Notes: generated by a model not told the origin, from the sequence alone. A stretch of 14,152 nt of DNA from Kiloniellales bacterium (GCA_030067055.1 JASJAL010000253.1:1-14152); one strand, 5' to 3'; counted from the first letter of the stretch, positions 1-6,964 are shown. Made by a program: numbers and translations.

Positions 1-129
1 GTCAGCTCCTTCATCACCAAGCCGGTCACCTTCGAGGGGCTCTGCGGCGTGGTCAAAACCCTGAGCCATTATTGGTTCGAGATCGTCGCCCTCCCGCCCG
101 AGTGCCACCCGGCCATCTCGTCTCCCTGA
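1..129 (+). CDS. Response regulator, C-terminal end (partial)
   Basis: Frame 1 is open from the first base to TGA at 127-129 and gives 42 residues; the N-terminal part lies outside the window. It begins VSSFITKPVTFEGL and continues to HYWFEIVALP. This matches the end of single-domain, CheY-like (Rcp1-type) response regulators: the S-[FY]-[IV]-x-KP-V segment holds the conserved receiver lysine-proline after beta-5, and the YWFEIV.LP ending is typical of small receiver-only partners of phytochrome-like and hybrid kinases. Such proteins carry phosphate between kinases in the cytoplasm and have no DNA-binding output. The phosphoacceptor aspartate is not in view. It is co-directional with the receiver-kinase gene at 769, but 640 bp apart, so a functional link is only an inference. 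The short length leaves some uncertainty, but the motif match is good. Confidence 0.75.
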   Translation, partial: VSSFITKPVTFEGLCGVVKTLSHYWFEIVALPPECHPAISSP

Positions 130-482
130 GCAGGGGCCTATCGACCGGCAGCTTCACACCGCTTGGCCGGCCTGATCCGCCGGTTTCTCCGTCTATCTCG
201 ATCGAGGAAGACCGTCCTCGCGACTCCCGCCGCCACCTCTCGGGCGAGGCAGACCCGCAAGGGGATCCTTCAGGAACTCCGGCCTAGTTTTCCAAGAGAG
301 CAATAGGCGGCCTGGTCAAGGGCATTCGCAGGAAAAATTTCCGACCGGCCGCGTCGGCGGTTGTCGACAATTTGATAGATCGCGTCCGCCAGCGAAGCAG
401 CCGCGGCGCCCTACGACAATTCGGAAAATCTTCCTACGCGAGCGCCAGCACGGCGTCGCGATCCGGGCTCGCGCCATAGTTC

Positions 483-500
483 GCCGGCAGGAATGCCGGC
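483..500 (+). terminator. GC-rich hairpin with GGAA tetraloop
   Basis: GCCGGCA (483-489) pairs perfectly with TGCCGGC (494-500) around a GGAA loop, which fits the stable GNRA class. There is no clear T-run, so intrinsic termination is uncertain. It lies about 350 bp past the response regulator stop, far for a terminator of that gene, and could instead end or form part of a small transcript. Confidence 0.3.
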
Positions 501-597
501 TAACTTATTGACTTGACGCCTCTATCCATAGAGCCAGCGGCGCTTCTCACCCGCTAGCCAAGAAGTCACGACAAGTATTGGCGCCAGTGATTGGGTT

Positions 598-626
598 TTG
601 TCTCGAATTTTATGAGTTTATATTTT
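598..626 (+). promoter_or_regulatory. Putative sigma70-type promoter for the hybrid kinase
   Basis: TTGTCT (598-603) and TATTTT (621-626) are separated by 17 bp inside the AT-rich block upstream of the kinase start at 769. The fit to consensus is moderate and the leader would be about 135 nt. AT-rich DNA yields chance matches, so this is a candidate only. Confidence 0.3.
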
Positions 627-768
627 GTTATATTCTGACACTTAACACTCTTTTAACTGGACAACATTAGAGATTTACCTAATGGCAGGAAATATCCTGT
701 AATACATAAGAATTACTTGGCTCCATTGTGCCTACTGCGGGCAAGGTTCAGGGATTACTGGGGGGCTC

Positions 769-2301
769 ATGAGTTCTCAAGCATTGCGCGTCCTTTTGGT
801 TGAGGACGATGAGGACGATTATTTCTTGGCGTGCGACGTCCTGAAATCGATCGGGTCGGCGCGCTACGATATTGTTTGGTGCGAGACATTCGACAAGGCG
901 TTCGACGCCATCAAGACTCAGCACTTCGATGTCGCACTCATCGACTATCAGATTGGCGGCAGGACCGGCATCGATTTCGTGAAAACGGTCAATGCCGGCG
1001 GCATCGACGTTCCGATGATCCTGCTGACCGGTCTGCGCGACCAAGGCATCGACATTGCCGCTAGTGAGGCCGGTGCCTCAGATTACCTCAACAAGGATGA
1101 GCTTACGCCGTCGGTCGTCGAACGCTCCATCCGCTACGCCTGTGCGAACGCTGCCAATCGACGGTCCCTGGCGGAATGGGGCAGCCTGCTTCAGACCACG
1201 CTCGACAATACCGGGTCCGGACTCGCCGCGGTCGATGCGTCCGGGCAGCTGGTCGCCTACAACCAGCGCCTAAGCGAGCTGATCAGTCAGATCAGCCCGC
1301 AGATCGGCCCGGTCGCCATTCCGCTCACATCCGGCGATGAGGATGCGAGCAGGCTCGGGGCTTGTGTCGCGGAGATCCTCAGGAGAACCAACGCCGGTGG
1401 ACTTGGCGGCAATGAGTTGCGCACGCTCGACGGCCGGATCCTGGATCTCGACGTGAATCGGACCGACGAAGGTGGGTCGGTCGTGGTGATCCGCGACATT
1501 ACCGAGCAGAAGTTGTTCGAGCAGAGCTTGAAGGATGCAAAGGAAGAAGCCGAGGCAGCAAGCCGCTCGAAGACGATCTTTCTGGCAACGATGAGCCATG
1601 AGCTCCGAACGCCGTTGAACGCGATCATTGGCTTCTCGGAACTGATGCTGCGCGGCGTAGGCGGTGAGCTTCAGCCGACCACCTACAAGTCATACATGGA
1701 GGACATCCTCGGCAGCGGCCGCCACCTTCTCGAGTTCATCAATGAAATTCTGGAGTTCTCGAAGGCGGAAGGCGGACAGAGCGATATAAACAAGGAAGAC
1801 CTCCATCTCAAGTCGGAGCTGGACTTCTGTCTTCGGCTCATAACTCCCAGTGCCAAGAAATCGGGAGTCAATCTTAAGTCGGATTTCGAGGGTTTCAACG
1901 GCTGCATCTTCGCCGATCAAACCGCCTTTCGCCGCATGGTCATCAATCTGCTGTCGAACGCCGTCAAGTTTACCTCTGAGGGCGGCGTCGTTGATCTCCT
2001 GGCCAAACAGGGCGAAGACGGCTCGGTGTCGATCTCGGTGGCAGATACCGGAATTGGCATTCCTGAGAACCAACTGCCGTTCGTGCTCCAGCCCTTTCAT
2101 CAGGTCCATGATGGCGCCGACCGCCCCTACGAAGGGAGCGGCCTTGGCCTAGCCATTGTGAACTCCTTGGCCAAGTTGCACGACGCCAAGCTGATAGTGG
2201 ACTCGGTTGTTGGCTCTGGAACTACGGTCACGCTCAAGTTTCCCCAAGCGGCTGTCACAGCCGGGCCGGGCGATTCATGGAGCCGGACGGTGGCCATGTA
2301 G
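769..2301 (+). CDS. Hybrid sensor: receiver-PAS-histidine kinase
   Basis: The 510-residue product lacks predicted membrane segments, so it is probably a cytoplasmic phosphorelay kinase. Residues 5-125 form a receiver domain with acidic cluster E12-D13-D14, phosphoacceptor D59 (ALIDYQ), T87 and K109. Residues about 135-245 look like a PAS domain, followed by a short helix. HisKA follows, with H277 in FLATMSHELRTPLN. The HATPase_c domain shows the N box NLLSNAVKFT (393-402), the G1 box DTGIGI (426-431) and the G2 box GSGLGLAI (456-463). All phosphotransfer residues are intact. The input signal is unknown. The start ATG follows GGGGGG (760-765) at short spacing. No output domain is present, so a separate regulator is needed; the receiver-only protein at 1-129 is one candidate. 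The gene lies 98 bp before the envelope-modification cluster, in the same direction, and may share its regulation. Confidence 0.93.
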   Translation: MSSQALRVLLVEDDEDDYFLACDVLKSIGSARYDIVWCETFDKAFDAIKTQHFDVALIDYQIGGRTGIDFVKTVNAGGIDVPMILLTGLRDQGIDIAASEAGASDYLNKDELTPSVVERSIRYACANAANRRSLAEWGSLLQTTLDNTGSGLAAVDASGQLVAYNQRLSELISQISPQIGPVAIPLTSGDEDASRLGACVAEILRRTNAGGLGGNELRTLDGRILDLDVNRTDEGGSVVVIRDITEQKLFEQSLKDAKEEAEAASRSKTIFLATMSHELRTPLNAIIGFSELMLRGVGGELQPTTYKSYMEDILGSGRHLLEFINEILEFSKAEGGQSDINKEDLHLKSELDFCLRLITPSAKKSGVNLKSDFEGFNGCIFADQTAFRRMVINLLSNAVKFTSEGGVVDLLAKQGEDGSVSISVADTGIGIPENQLPFVLQPFHQVHDGADRPYEGSGLGLAIVNSLAKLHDAKLIVDSVVGSGTTVTLKFPQAAVTAGPGDSWSRTVAM

Positions 2302-2399
2302 TTCGAATGGTCGCAACTGCAGCATCGAACGATCGCGCGATGAACGGGGTTCACCGCTCGAAGTTCTAAGAGCCTAGTTCTCGAGTTTCACAAATAGTC

Positions 2400-3725
2400 A
2401 TGGCAGCGAACTGCCGTTTCTTGTCTACGCGGGGGTGGAAAGTGTCGGAAGTCCAATTGAGCACAGTTGACGTCAATATCGAAGACCGGCGCTTCTCGCA
2501 GTCAGCGAATACCGGAATTGGTGTCGTTGAAGCCTGCCCTCTGGGCAGAGACAGCGTGGAAGGCGGAGCTCACGATCAGGAGGTCGCCGGTCGGCCTTTG
2601 CCTCATCTTCTGCTGGTATTGACCTTCTCCATCTTGGGTCTCGGACTCATCTGGTGGGGGAATGCTCGGCTCGCACCGTTGCTCCTAGATAGAGCGGCGG
2701 TTGAAGAGGTCGCAGCGACCCTTGCCGCCGGCTCGAACTACGCGACCTATGACCTGAATATCGAGAGCCGAGCATTGCGGCGTGCTCACATCGCCAATCT
2801 CGAGGAAACGCCTGAAGTCGCCGTTCTTGGGGCGAGCCACTGGCAGGAGGCGCACAGCTACCTGGTCCCGAACAGGTACTTCTATAACGCGCACGTCCAT
2901 CGCGACTACTACGAGGACGTCCTGGCGGTGACCGAGATGTTTGTGAGCAGCGACAGGCTGCCCAAGCAGATGATCATCACGATCCGCGACAATTTCTTCA
3001 CGCCGGTCGCCGACCGGACCGATTTCCTCTGGATGCCGACAATTCCCGACTACAGGAAGATGGCCCGCCGGCTGGACCTGACGGCTCATCCCTGGGTCGA
3101 CACCGTTCCCTGGCCCCAAATCCGTGAATCCCTGTCGCTTGCCGCACTCGAAGCGAACGTCGAACGCTGGGCCAATGCGCCGGTTCAACCACATGTGACG
3201 ACGGCGCTGAAGCTGGATTCCTTAGACATCCTGCTTGCCGACGGATCGATTAAATGGTCCAGGGAGCACGACGCGCTTTTCACGGCGGAGTACGCGCGCG
3301 CCCGCGCGCTGGAATTTGCCGAGCAGCGCCGGGACGATCCCCCCAGGATCGATCCCTATGGCGTGGCCGTCGTGGACCGTCTGCTCACTTTCCTCGATGA
3401 ACAGGGCGTCGAAGTCTTCCTGGCCCATCCGCCCTTCAACCCGATCTTCTACGATGCTGTGCAGGGTTCGCCCTACGCAGAAGGGCTTGAGGCGATCGAG
3501 GCGCTGACGCGCGACTTCGCGCAGAGGCATGGCTTGCCCATCATCGGAAGCTTCAATCCCCACGATCTGGGGTGCGGCGCTGAGCTCTACATCGACGCGG
3601 AGCATTCGAACCCCGAATGCCTGCAGAAACTCCTGAACCAGTACGTCGAGCTGGATCAACCGAGCGATTCGCCGTCTGACCGACCCCTGGATCTCGTGGC
3701 GACCAAACCGAGCGAAATCAAATGA
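2400..3725 (+). CDS. Membrane-anchored SGNH/DltD-like protein, partner of the MBOAT acyltransferase
   Basis: This 441-residue protein has one membrane helix near residues 68-86 (PHLLLVLTFSILGLGLIWW), after an unusual ~65-residue hydrophilic N-terminus; the remainder should be periplasmic. The segment VAVLGASHWQEAH (141-151) resembles the SGNH block I serine (S146), and IDAEH (398-402) gives a D399-x-x-H402 pair near the C-terminus. This is the arrangement of SGNH hydrolases such as DltD and AlgJ/AlgX, which work with MBOAT proteins to acylate envelope polymers. Its stop overlaps the MBOAT start (ATGA), which implies translational coupling. The inferred role is final transfer of an aminoacyl group to a surface glycan. 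The start is uncertain: ATG 2400 has no clear Shine-Dalgarno sequence, while GTG 2442 follows GGGGG at 2431-2435. Overall similarity to named families is weak, so the assignment rests on the motifs, topology and neighbours. Confidence 0.8.
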   Translation: MAANCRFLSTRGWKVSEVQLSTVDVNIEDRRFSQSANTGIGVVEACPLGRDSVEGGAHDQEVAGRPLPHLLLVLTFSILGLGLIWWGNARLAPLLLDRAAVEEVAATLAAGSNYATYDLNIESRALRRAHIANLEETPEVAVLGASHWQEAHSYLVPNRYFYNAHVHRDYYEDVLAVTEMFVSSDRLPKQMIITIRDNFFTPVADRTDFLWMPTIPDYRKMARRLDLTAHPWVDTVPWPQIRESLSLAALEANVERWANAPVQPHVTTALKLDSLDILLADGSIKWSREHDALFTAEYARARALEFAEQRRDDPPRIDPYGVAVVDRLLTFLDEQGVEVFLAHPPFNPIFYDAVQGSPYAEGLEAIEALTRDFAQRHGLPIIGSFNPHDLGCGAELYIDAEHSNPECLQKLLNQYVELDQPSDSPSDRPLDLVATKPSEIK

Positions 3726-5242
3726 TATTCAATTCCTTCGAATTCCTGCTGCTCTTCTTCCCGGCAGCCTATATAGGTTTCGTCCTGATTCACCGGGTCG
3801 GGGGCTGGCGAGCGGTCTATCCATATTTGGCAGCGGTCTCATTGGCCTTTTATGCCCACTGGAGCTTGCTCCTGGTGGCGGTCTTGGCTGCGTCGGTTTT
3901 CTTCAACTACTCGATTGCCAGCGCGCTCATCGAACTGCGCAGCAAGAGGTTGATAGCAAAGTCGCTCCTCCTGCTTTCCGTTGGCGCGAACATCGCGGCT
4001 CTGTGCTACTTCAAGTACACGAACTTCTTTATCGACACGGTCAATACCGTCGCTGGAACAGGCTTTAGCCATCTCGACCTGATTCTGCCGGTTGGCATTT
4101 CCTTCTATACCTTCATTCAAATCGGGTTCCTGATCGAGGCCTATAATGGGACCGCGCAGCGGCCGACCTTCGACAGGTACGCTTTGTTCGCCACCTTCTT
4201 TCCCTGCGTCACCGCGGGACCGCTCGTCCTCCAGAGCGAGATGTTCAGCCAGATGGGAGAGCGCGACGATCGCGCCTTCTCGTCTTGGCGGGTCATGGTC
4301 GGCACCACGATTTTCTGCATGGGCCTGTTCAAGAAGGTCGTCTTTGCGGACACCATCGCACCATACGCCGACCAGCTGTTTGTCGGAGTCGCGGGTGGTG
4401 CGGGGGTCGACCCCCTGACGGCGTGGGTTGGATCCGTCTGCTACACCCTTCAGCTGTATTTCGATTTCTCGGGGTACAGCGATATGGCGGTCGGACTGGG
4501 CTACTTGTTCGGAATCAAGTTGCCGCTGAATTTCAACTCGCCCCTGAAGGCGACCAGCATCTCAGATTTCTGGCGCCGTTGGCACATGACGATGACCCGG
4601 TTCTTCACCAATTTCCTCTTCAGCCCTTTGGCGATGAAGAATACGCGGAAGGCACTGTCCAGGCGCTACGGCCGCTTCCACCGCTACTTCGTCACCGCGG
4701 CCTGGCCGGTAACCTTGACCTTCCTGGTTGCCGGGATCTGGCATGGTGCCGGTTGGACCATGGTCGTCTACGGCCTCATTCACGGATTGGCTCTCGCGGT
4801 GAATCTCGGCTGGCGGGAATACAAGATGCCGACGCTACATCCCTTCGTCGGCTGGCTGCTGACCATGTGCGTGGCCGTCAGTGCGCTCGTGGTCTTCCGC
4901 GCGCCCGATCTTTCGACCGCCGGTCAAATCCTGGCGAGCATGTGGGGCGTCTCGTTCCTGCACGACGGCGCCGCCGCGGCCACCGCGGTGCAGCTCGATT
5001 TCGATTGGGCCCTGCCGCTGATGTTCCTTCTCGGTTCCGTCGTGCTCATCTCGCCCAACACGCAGGAGATCCTGCGCAACTACTGGGTGAGCTCCGATCC
5101 GAAGCCGGCCGAAGAGCAGTTCTCCAAGTGGGCGCTCATATGGAAGGCAACGCCAAGCTGGGCCTTCGCCATGTCGGTCGTCATCGTCTTGGCGCTGGGC
5201 TCAATTAAGGGCTATTCAACGTTTCTATACTATAAGTTTTAA
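3722..5242 (+). CDS. MBOAT family O-acyltransferase (DltB/AlgI-like)
   Basis: This is a 506-residue polytopic inner-membrane protein, the usual size for AlgI and somewhat longer than DltB. Family signatures are present: FNYSIA (61-66), ILPVGISFYTF (121-131), YFDFSGYSDMAVGLG (246-260), the LPLNFNSP-to-FWRRWH block (267-288), and GIWHGAGWT (338-346), where H341 is the expected catalytic or channel histidine; a second histidine is H354 (LIHG). The protein ends in STFLYYKF, which resembles the aromatic C-terminal tails of bacterial polymer-acylating MBOAT systems. In Dlt, the comparable aromatic tail sits on the small protein DltX. MBOAT proteins of this branch take an acyl group from a cytoplasmic donor and deliver it outside. 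Here the neighbouring carrier protein suggests an aminoacyl-thioester donor. The start overlaps the upstream stop by 4 bp and the next gene begins 21 bp downstream, so all are probably one operon. Family assignment is firm; the acyl group is inferred. Confidence 0.95.
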   Translation: MIFNSFEFLLLFFPAAYIGFVLIHRVGGWRAVYPYLAAVSLAFYAHWSLLLVAVLAASVFFNYSIASALIELRSKRLIAKSLLLLSVGANIAALCYFKYTNFFIDTVNTVAGTGFSHLDLILPVGISFYTFIQIGFLIEAYNGTAQRPTFDRYALFATFFPCVTAGPLVLQSEMFSQMGERDDRAFSSWRVMVGTTIFCMGLFKKVVFADTIAPYADQLFVGVAGGAGVDPLTAWVGSVCYTLQLYFDFSGYSDMAVGLGYLFGIKLPLNFNSPLKATSISDFWRRWHMTMTRFFTNFLFSPLAMKNTRKALSRRYGRFHRYFVTAAWPVTLTFLVAGIWHGAGWTMVVYGLIHGLALAVNLGWREYKMPTLHPFVGWLLTMCVAVSALVVFRAPDLSTAGQILASMWGVSFLHDGAAAATAVQLDFDWALPLMFLLGSVVLISPNTQEILRNYWVSSDPKPAEEQFSKWALIWKATPSWAFAMSVVIVLALGSIKGYSTFLYYKF

Positions 5243-5263
5243 TCTGATTAACCGGAGCTTAAC

Positions 5264-6472
5264 ATGAACGACCTGAGCCCCAGCTTGGTGGATATTGTCA
5301 TCCCCTTGCCCAAGACTGTCGACCCGGAGTTGGCCAGCGACATCGAGAAGGAGTCGGTTTTCGTGTCGCCCTACATCGACCGGATCGTGGTCGAGGATGA
5401 CTATGCATCAGCCCGGACGTTCATGAAAAGCGATGCGCCTCTGGAAGAGGTGAAAGACAAAGCGACCCGCTACCTCGAGACCATGGCAAAGCAGGTGAGC
5501 GGCTTCGACGTGAAGGTCTTTCTCGAGAATGAGCGCTCGGACAAGGAGCCCTACCTGGCGGACGCTAATCTCGCGCTCGCCGAGGCCGGATGGCTGCACG
5601 ACTATGGCAAGGGTCAGGTCGCTTATTCCGGGCCGGTCCTGAAGCTTGCTCGACTGATCGACGCGAAGGCAGCTGAGCTCTACGCTAAGAGGCTAGATGC
5701 CGAAGACGGGCACTTCCCGGCTCTCGTGGATGCCGAGACGCTGCACAAGTGCGGCTACTTCGACTCTCATCCGAACGCTGTCACCTTTATCGGCAACATG
5801 TTGGAGGACTTCGACGCGATCGAGGAATTTCGCGTCGCGAACTCCTGCTCCGAAGGCGCGCTCCTGCCGCCTCAGGACCACGTTCACGTCGACGGCATGT
5901 GCCTGAACCCCGCGGCTTGCTTCCCCTGCTATCCGACACTGAAGGGAAGGGTGTTGGAGAAGGGTGGCTGCTTCAGCTGGCTTGGTCGAGTGTTCCGCTA
6001 CGAGTCGCGCAACATTTCCGGGCTCGAGCGCCTCTACGAGTTCAACGTGCGGGAGCTGGTCTACGTCGGAAGCGAGGCCTTCACCCACGAAAGTCGGGAA
6101 AAATCGCTCGAGTGCGTCAAGGACTTGATTCAATTCTTCGACCTCGACGCAGTCGTTCAAACCGCGACCGATCCCTTCTTCGCGACGGTGTCGGCTGCAA
6201 GGAAGTTCTGGCAGCAGGCGCAAGAGGTTAAGAACGAGATCCTGATCCCGGTTGCGCGTGCCGACGGGTCGCGGAAAGTCCTGGCCTGCGGCTCGATCAA
6301 TCTCCACGGCAACTTCTTCGGAACTCGCTTCGAAATCGTTGGTGCGGAGGGGGAACCGGCGAGCACCGGTTGCGTCGGCCTTGGGATCGAACGCTGGGTC
6401 CTGGCGTGCTTCAGCCAGCATGGCCTCGATCCGGATCGTTGGCCGGCCGCCGTGCGGGAGCGCATCTTCTGA
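5264..6472 (+). CDS. Amino acid:[carrier protein] ligase, class II aminoacyl-tRNA synthetase-like
   Basis: The 402-residue protein resembles the catalytic core of atypical (archaeal-type) seryl-tRNA synthetases. Motif 2 is seen at GRVFRYESRN to LERLYEF (241-260) and motif 3 at STGCVGLGIERW (367-378). The block LNPAACFPCYP (214-224), E264 (VRELVYVG) and C370 supply probable zinc ligands (C219, E264, C370), as in characterised amino acid:CP ligases of Bradyrhizobium and Agrobacterium. Those enzymes adenylate glycine or alanine and load it on the phosphopantetheine of a small carrier protein rather than on tRNA. No dedicated tRNA-binding arm is recognisable; the N-terminal ~140 residues are unlike the SerRS coiled coil. 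A GGAG (5252-5256) precedes the ATG at good spacing. The carrier gene lies 76 bp downstream and the MBOAT gene 21 bp upstream. In this setting it takes the place that DltA has in Dlt operons. The amino acid specificity cannot be read from the sequence. Confidence 0.88.
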   Translation: MNDLSPSLVDIVIPLPKTVDPELASDIEKESVFVSPYIDRIVVEDDYASARTFMKSDAPLEEVKDKATRYLETMAKQVSGFDVKVFLENERSDKEPYLADANLALAEAGWLHDYGKGQVAYSGPVLKLARLIDAKAAELYAKRLDAEDGHFPALVDAETLHKCGYFDSHPNAVTFIGNMLEDFDAIEEFRVANSCSEGALLPPQDHVHVDGMCLNPAACFPCYPTLKGRVLEKGGCFSWLGRVFRYESRNISGLERLYEFNVRELVYVGSEAFTHESREKSLECVKDLIQFFDLDAVVQTATDPFFATVSAARKFWQQAQEVKNEILIPVARADGSRKVLACGSINLHGNFFGTRFEIVGAEGEPASTGCVGLGIERWVLACFSQHGLDPDRWPAAVRERIF

Positions 6473-6548
6473 ACTTGAGCCTGTCTAAATGAAACTCGAC
6501 GCGAGCGACATATCAGCGTCCTCGACCACGTAGAAATGGAATCCCACG

Positions 6549-6776
6549 ATGCAGCTGGAAACCCTTTTCGCCAATCTCCTTCAAGAGCCGGTTGAATCGA
6601 TTACCGACGAAACCAGTCCACGCAACACGCGCTCTTGGGATTCGCTCAAGCATCTCGAACTCGTCATGGCGATCGAGGGTACGTACTCGGTTCAGTTCTC
6701 AATGCCGGAGATCGTTGGCTTGAACTCGGTCGGCAGTATTCGTCAGATGCTCAAGCTGAAGGGCGTGGAAGCCTGA
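6549..6776 (+). CDS. Aminoacyl carrier protein (ACP/DltC-like)
   Basis: This 75-residue acidic protein has the four-helix carrier protein pattern. The phosphopantetheine attachment serine is S32 in RSWDSLKHLELVMAIEG, the W-D-S-L form typical of amino acid carrier proteins; helix III follows around FSMPEIVGLNSVGSI. Length is normal for ACP/DltC. After activation by a host phosphopantetheinyl transferase (none in the window), it should receive an amino acid from the ligase encoded just upstream and present it to the MBOAT protein at the inner face of the membrane. The 76 bp gap to the ligase holds no recognised gene, and the Shine-Dalgarno sequence is weak (GGAA, 6538-6541). Two hairpins follow the stop, consistent with this being the last gene of the cluster. 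Confidence 0.92.
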   Translation: MQLETLFANLLQEPVESITDETSPRNTRSWDSLKHLELVMAIEGTYSVQFSMPEIVGLNSVGSIRQMLKLKGVEA

Positions 6777-6783
6777 CGCCAGG

Positions 6784-6803
6784 GTGGGTCCCGACGGACC
6801 CAC
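6784..6803 (+). terminator. Hairpin after the carrier protein gene
   Basis: GTGGGTCC (6784-6791) pairs with GGACCCAC (6796-6803) around a 4-nt loop, starting 7 nt after the carrier protein stop. The downstream sequence TTGAATATCCCC is only weakly T-rich. The position strongly suggests the end of the operon transcript. Confidence 0.55.
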
Positions 6804-6842
6804 TTGAATATCCCCTGAATTGATCTTGTTCGAAGTTTGTAG

Positions 6843-6867
6843 CGCCCCGGAACGTTGCTCCGGGGCG
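6843..6867 (+). terminator. Second GC-rich hairpin ahead of the symporter gene
   Basis: CGCCCCGGA (6843-6851) pairs with TCCGGGGCG (6859-6867) around a 7-nt loop, followed by TCGCCTTTGCC. It could be a tandem terminator for the upstream cluster or a leader structure of the symporter mRNA, whose start lies about 100 nt further on. Confidence 0.45.
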
Positions 6868-6964
6868 TCGCCTTTGCCGCCTCGCTGCACACCTGTCCGC
6901 GCCTCGCCATCATTGTCATCGAAACATCGGCCATCTATCGTGACCGAGCCGGTCAAGGATGAGA

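Larger units (their letters stand above)
130..768. other. Long gene-free region upstream of the hybrid kinase
   Basis: No convincing coding frame is seen on either strand. The first 400 bp are GC-rich, and roughly 590-735 is much richer in A and T than the rest of the window. It contains a perfect palindrome TTGTCGACAA (361-370), a GC hairpin (483-500), a dyad CTCTAT-CC-ATAGAG (520-533), a promoter-like pair (598-626), two TTATATT copies spaced 10 bp apart (618-624 and 628-634), and inverted repeats ATTAG/CTAAT (666-683) and CAGGA/TCCTG (686-699). A small RNA or a regulator-bound promoter region is possible; neither can be shown from the sequence alone. Confidence 0.5.

Noticed and set aside
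361..370. Perfect palindrome TTGTCGACAA as an operator
   Set aside because: Ten-base palindromes of this kind occur by chance, and it lies about 400 bp from the next gene with no promoter elements near it.
2332..2381. Palindrome ATCGCGCGAT and paired AGTTCT copies before the DltD-like gene
   Set aside because: Both are short. The AGTTCT copies contain GTTC but at N10 spacing rather than N7, so they do not form a LexA box.
4285..5208. 307-residue plus-strand frame inside the MBOAT gene
   Set aside because: It lies wholly within a well-supported membrane protein gene in another frame, is rich in Arg/His/Gly/Asp as shadow frames are, and shows no family motif.
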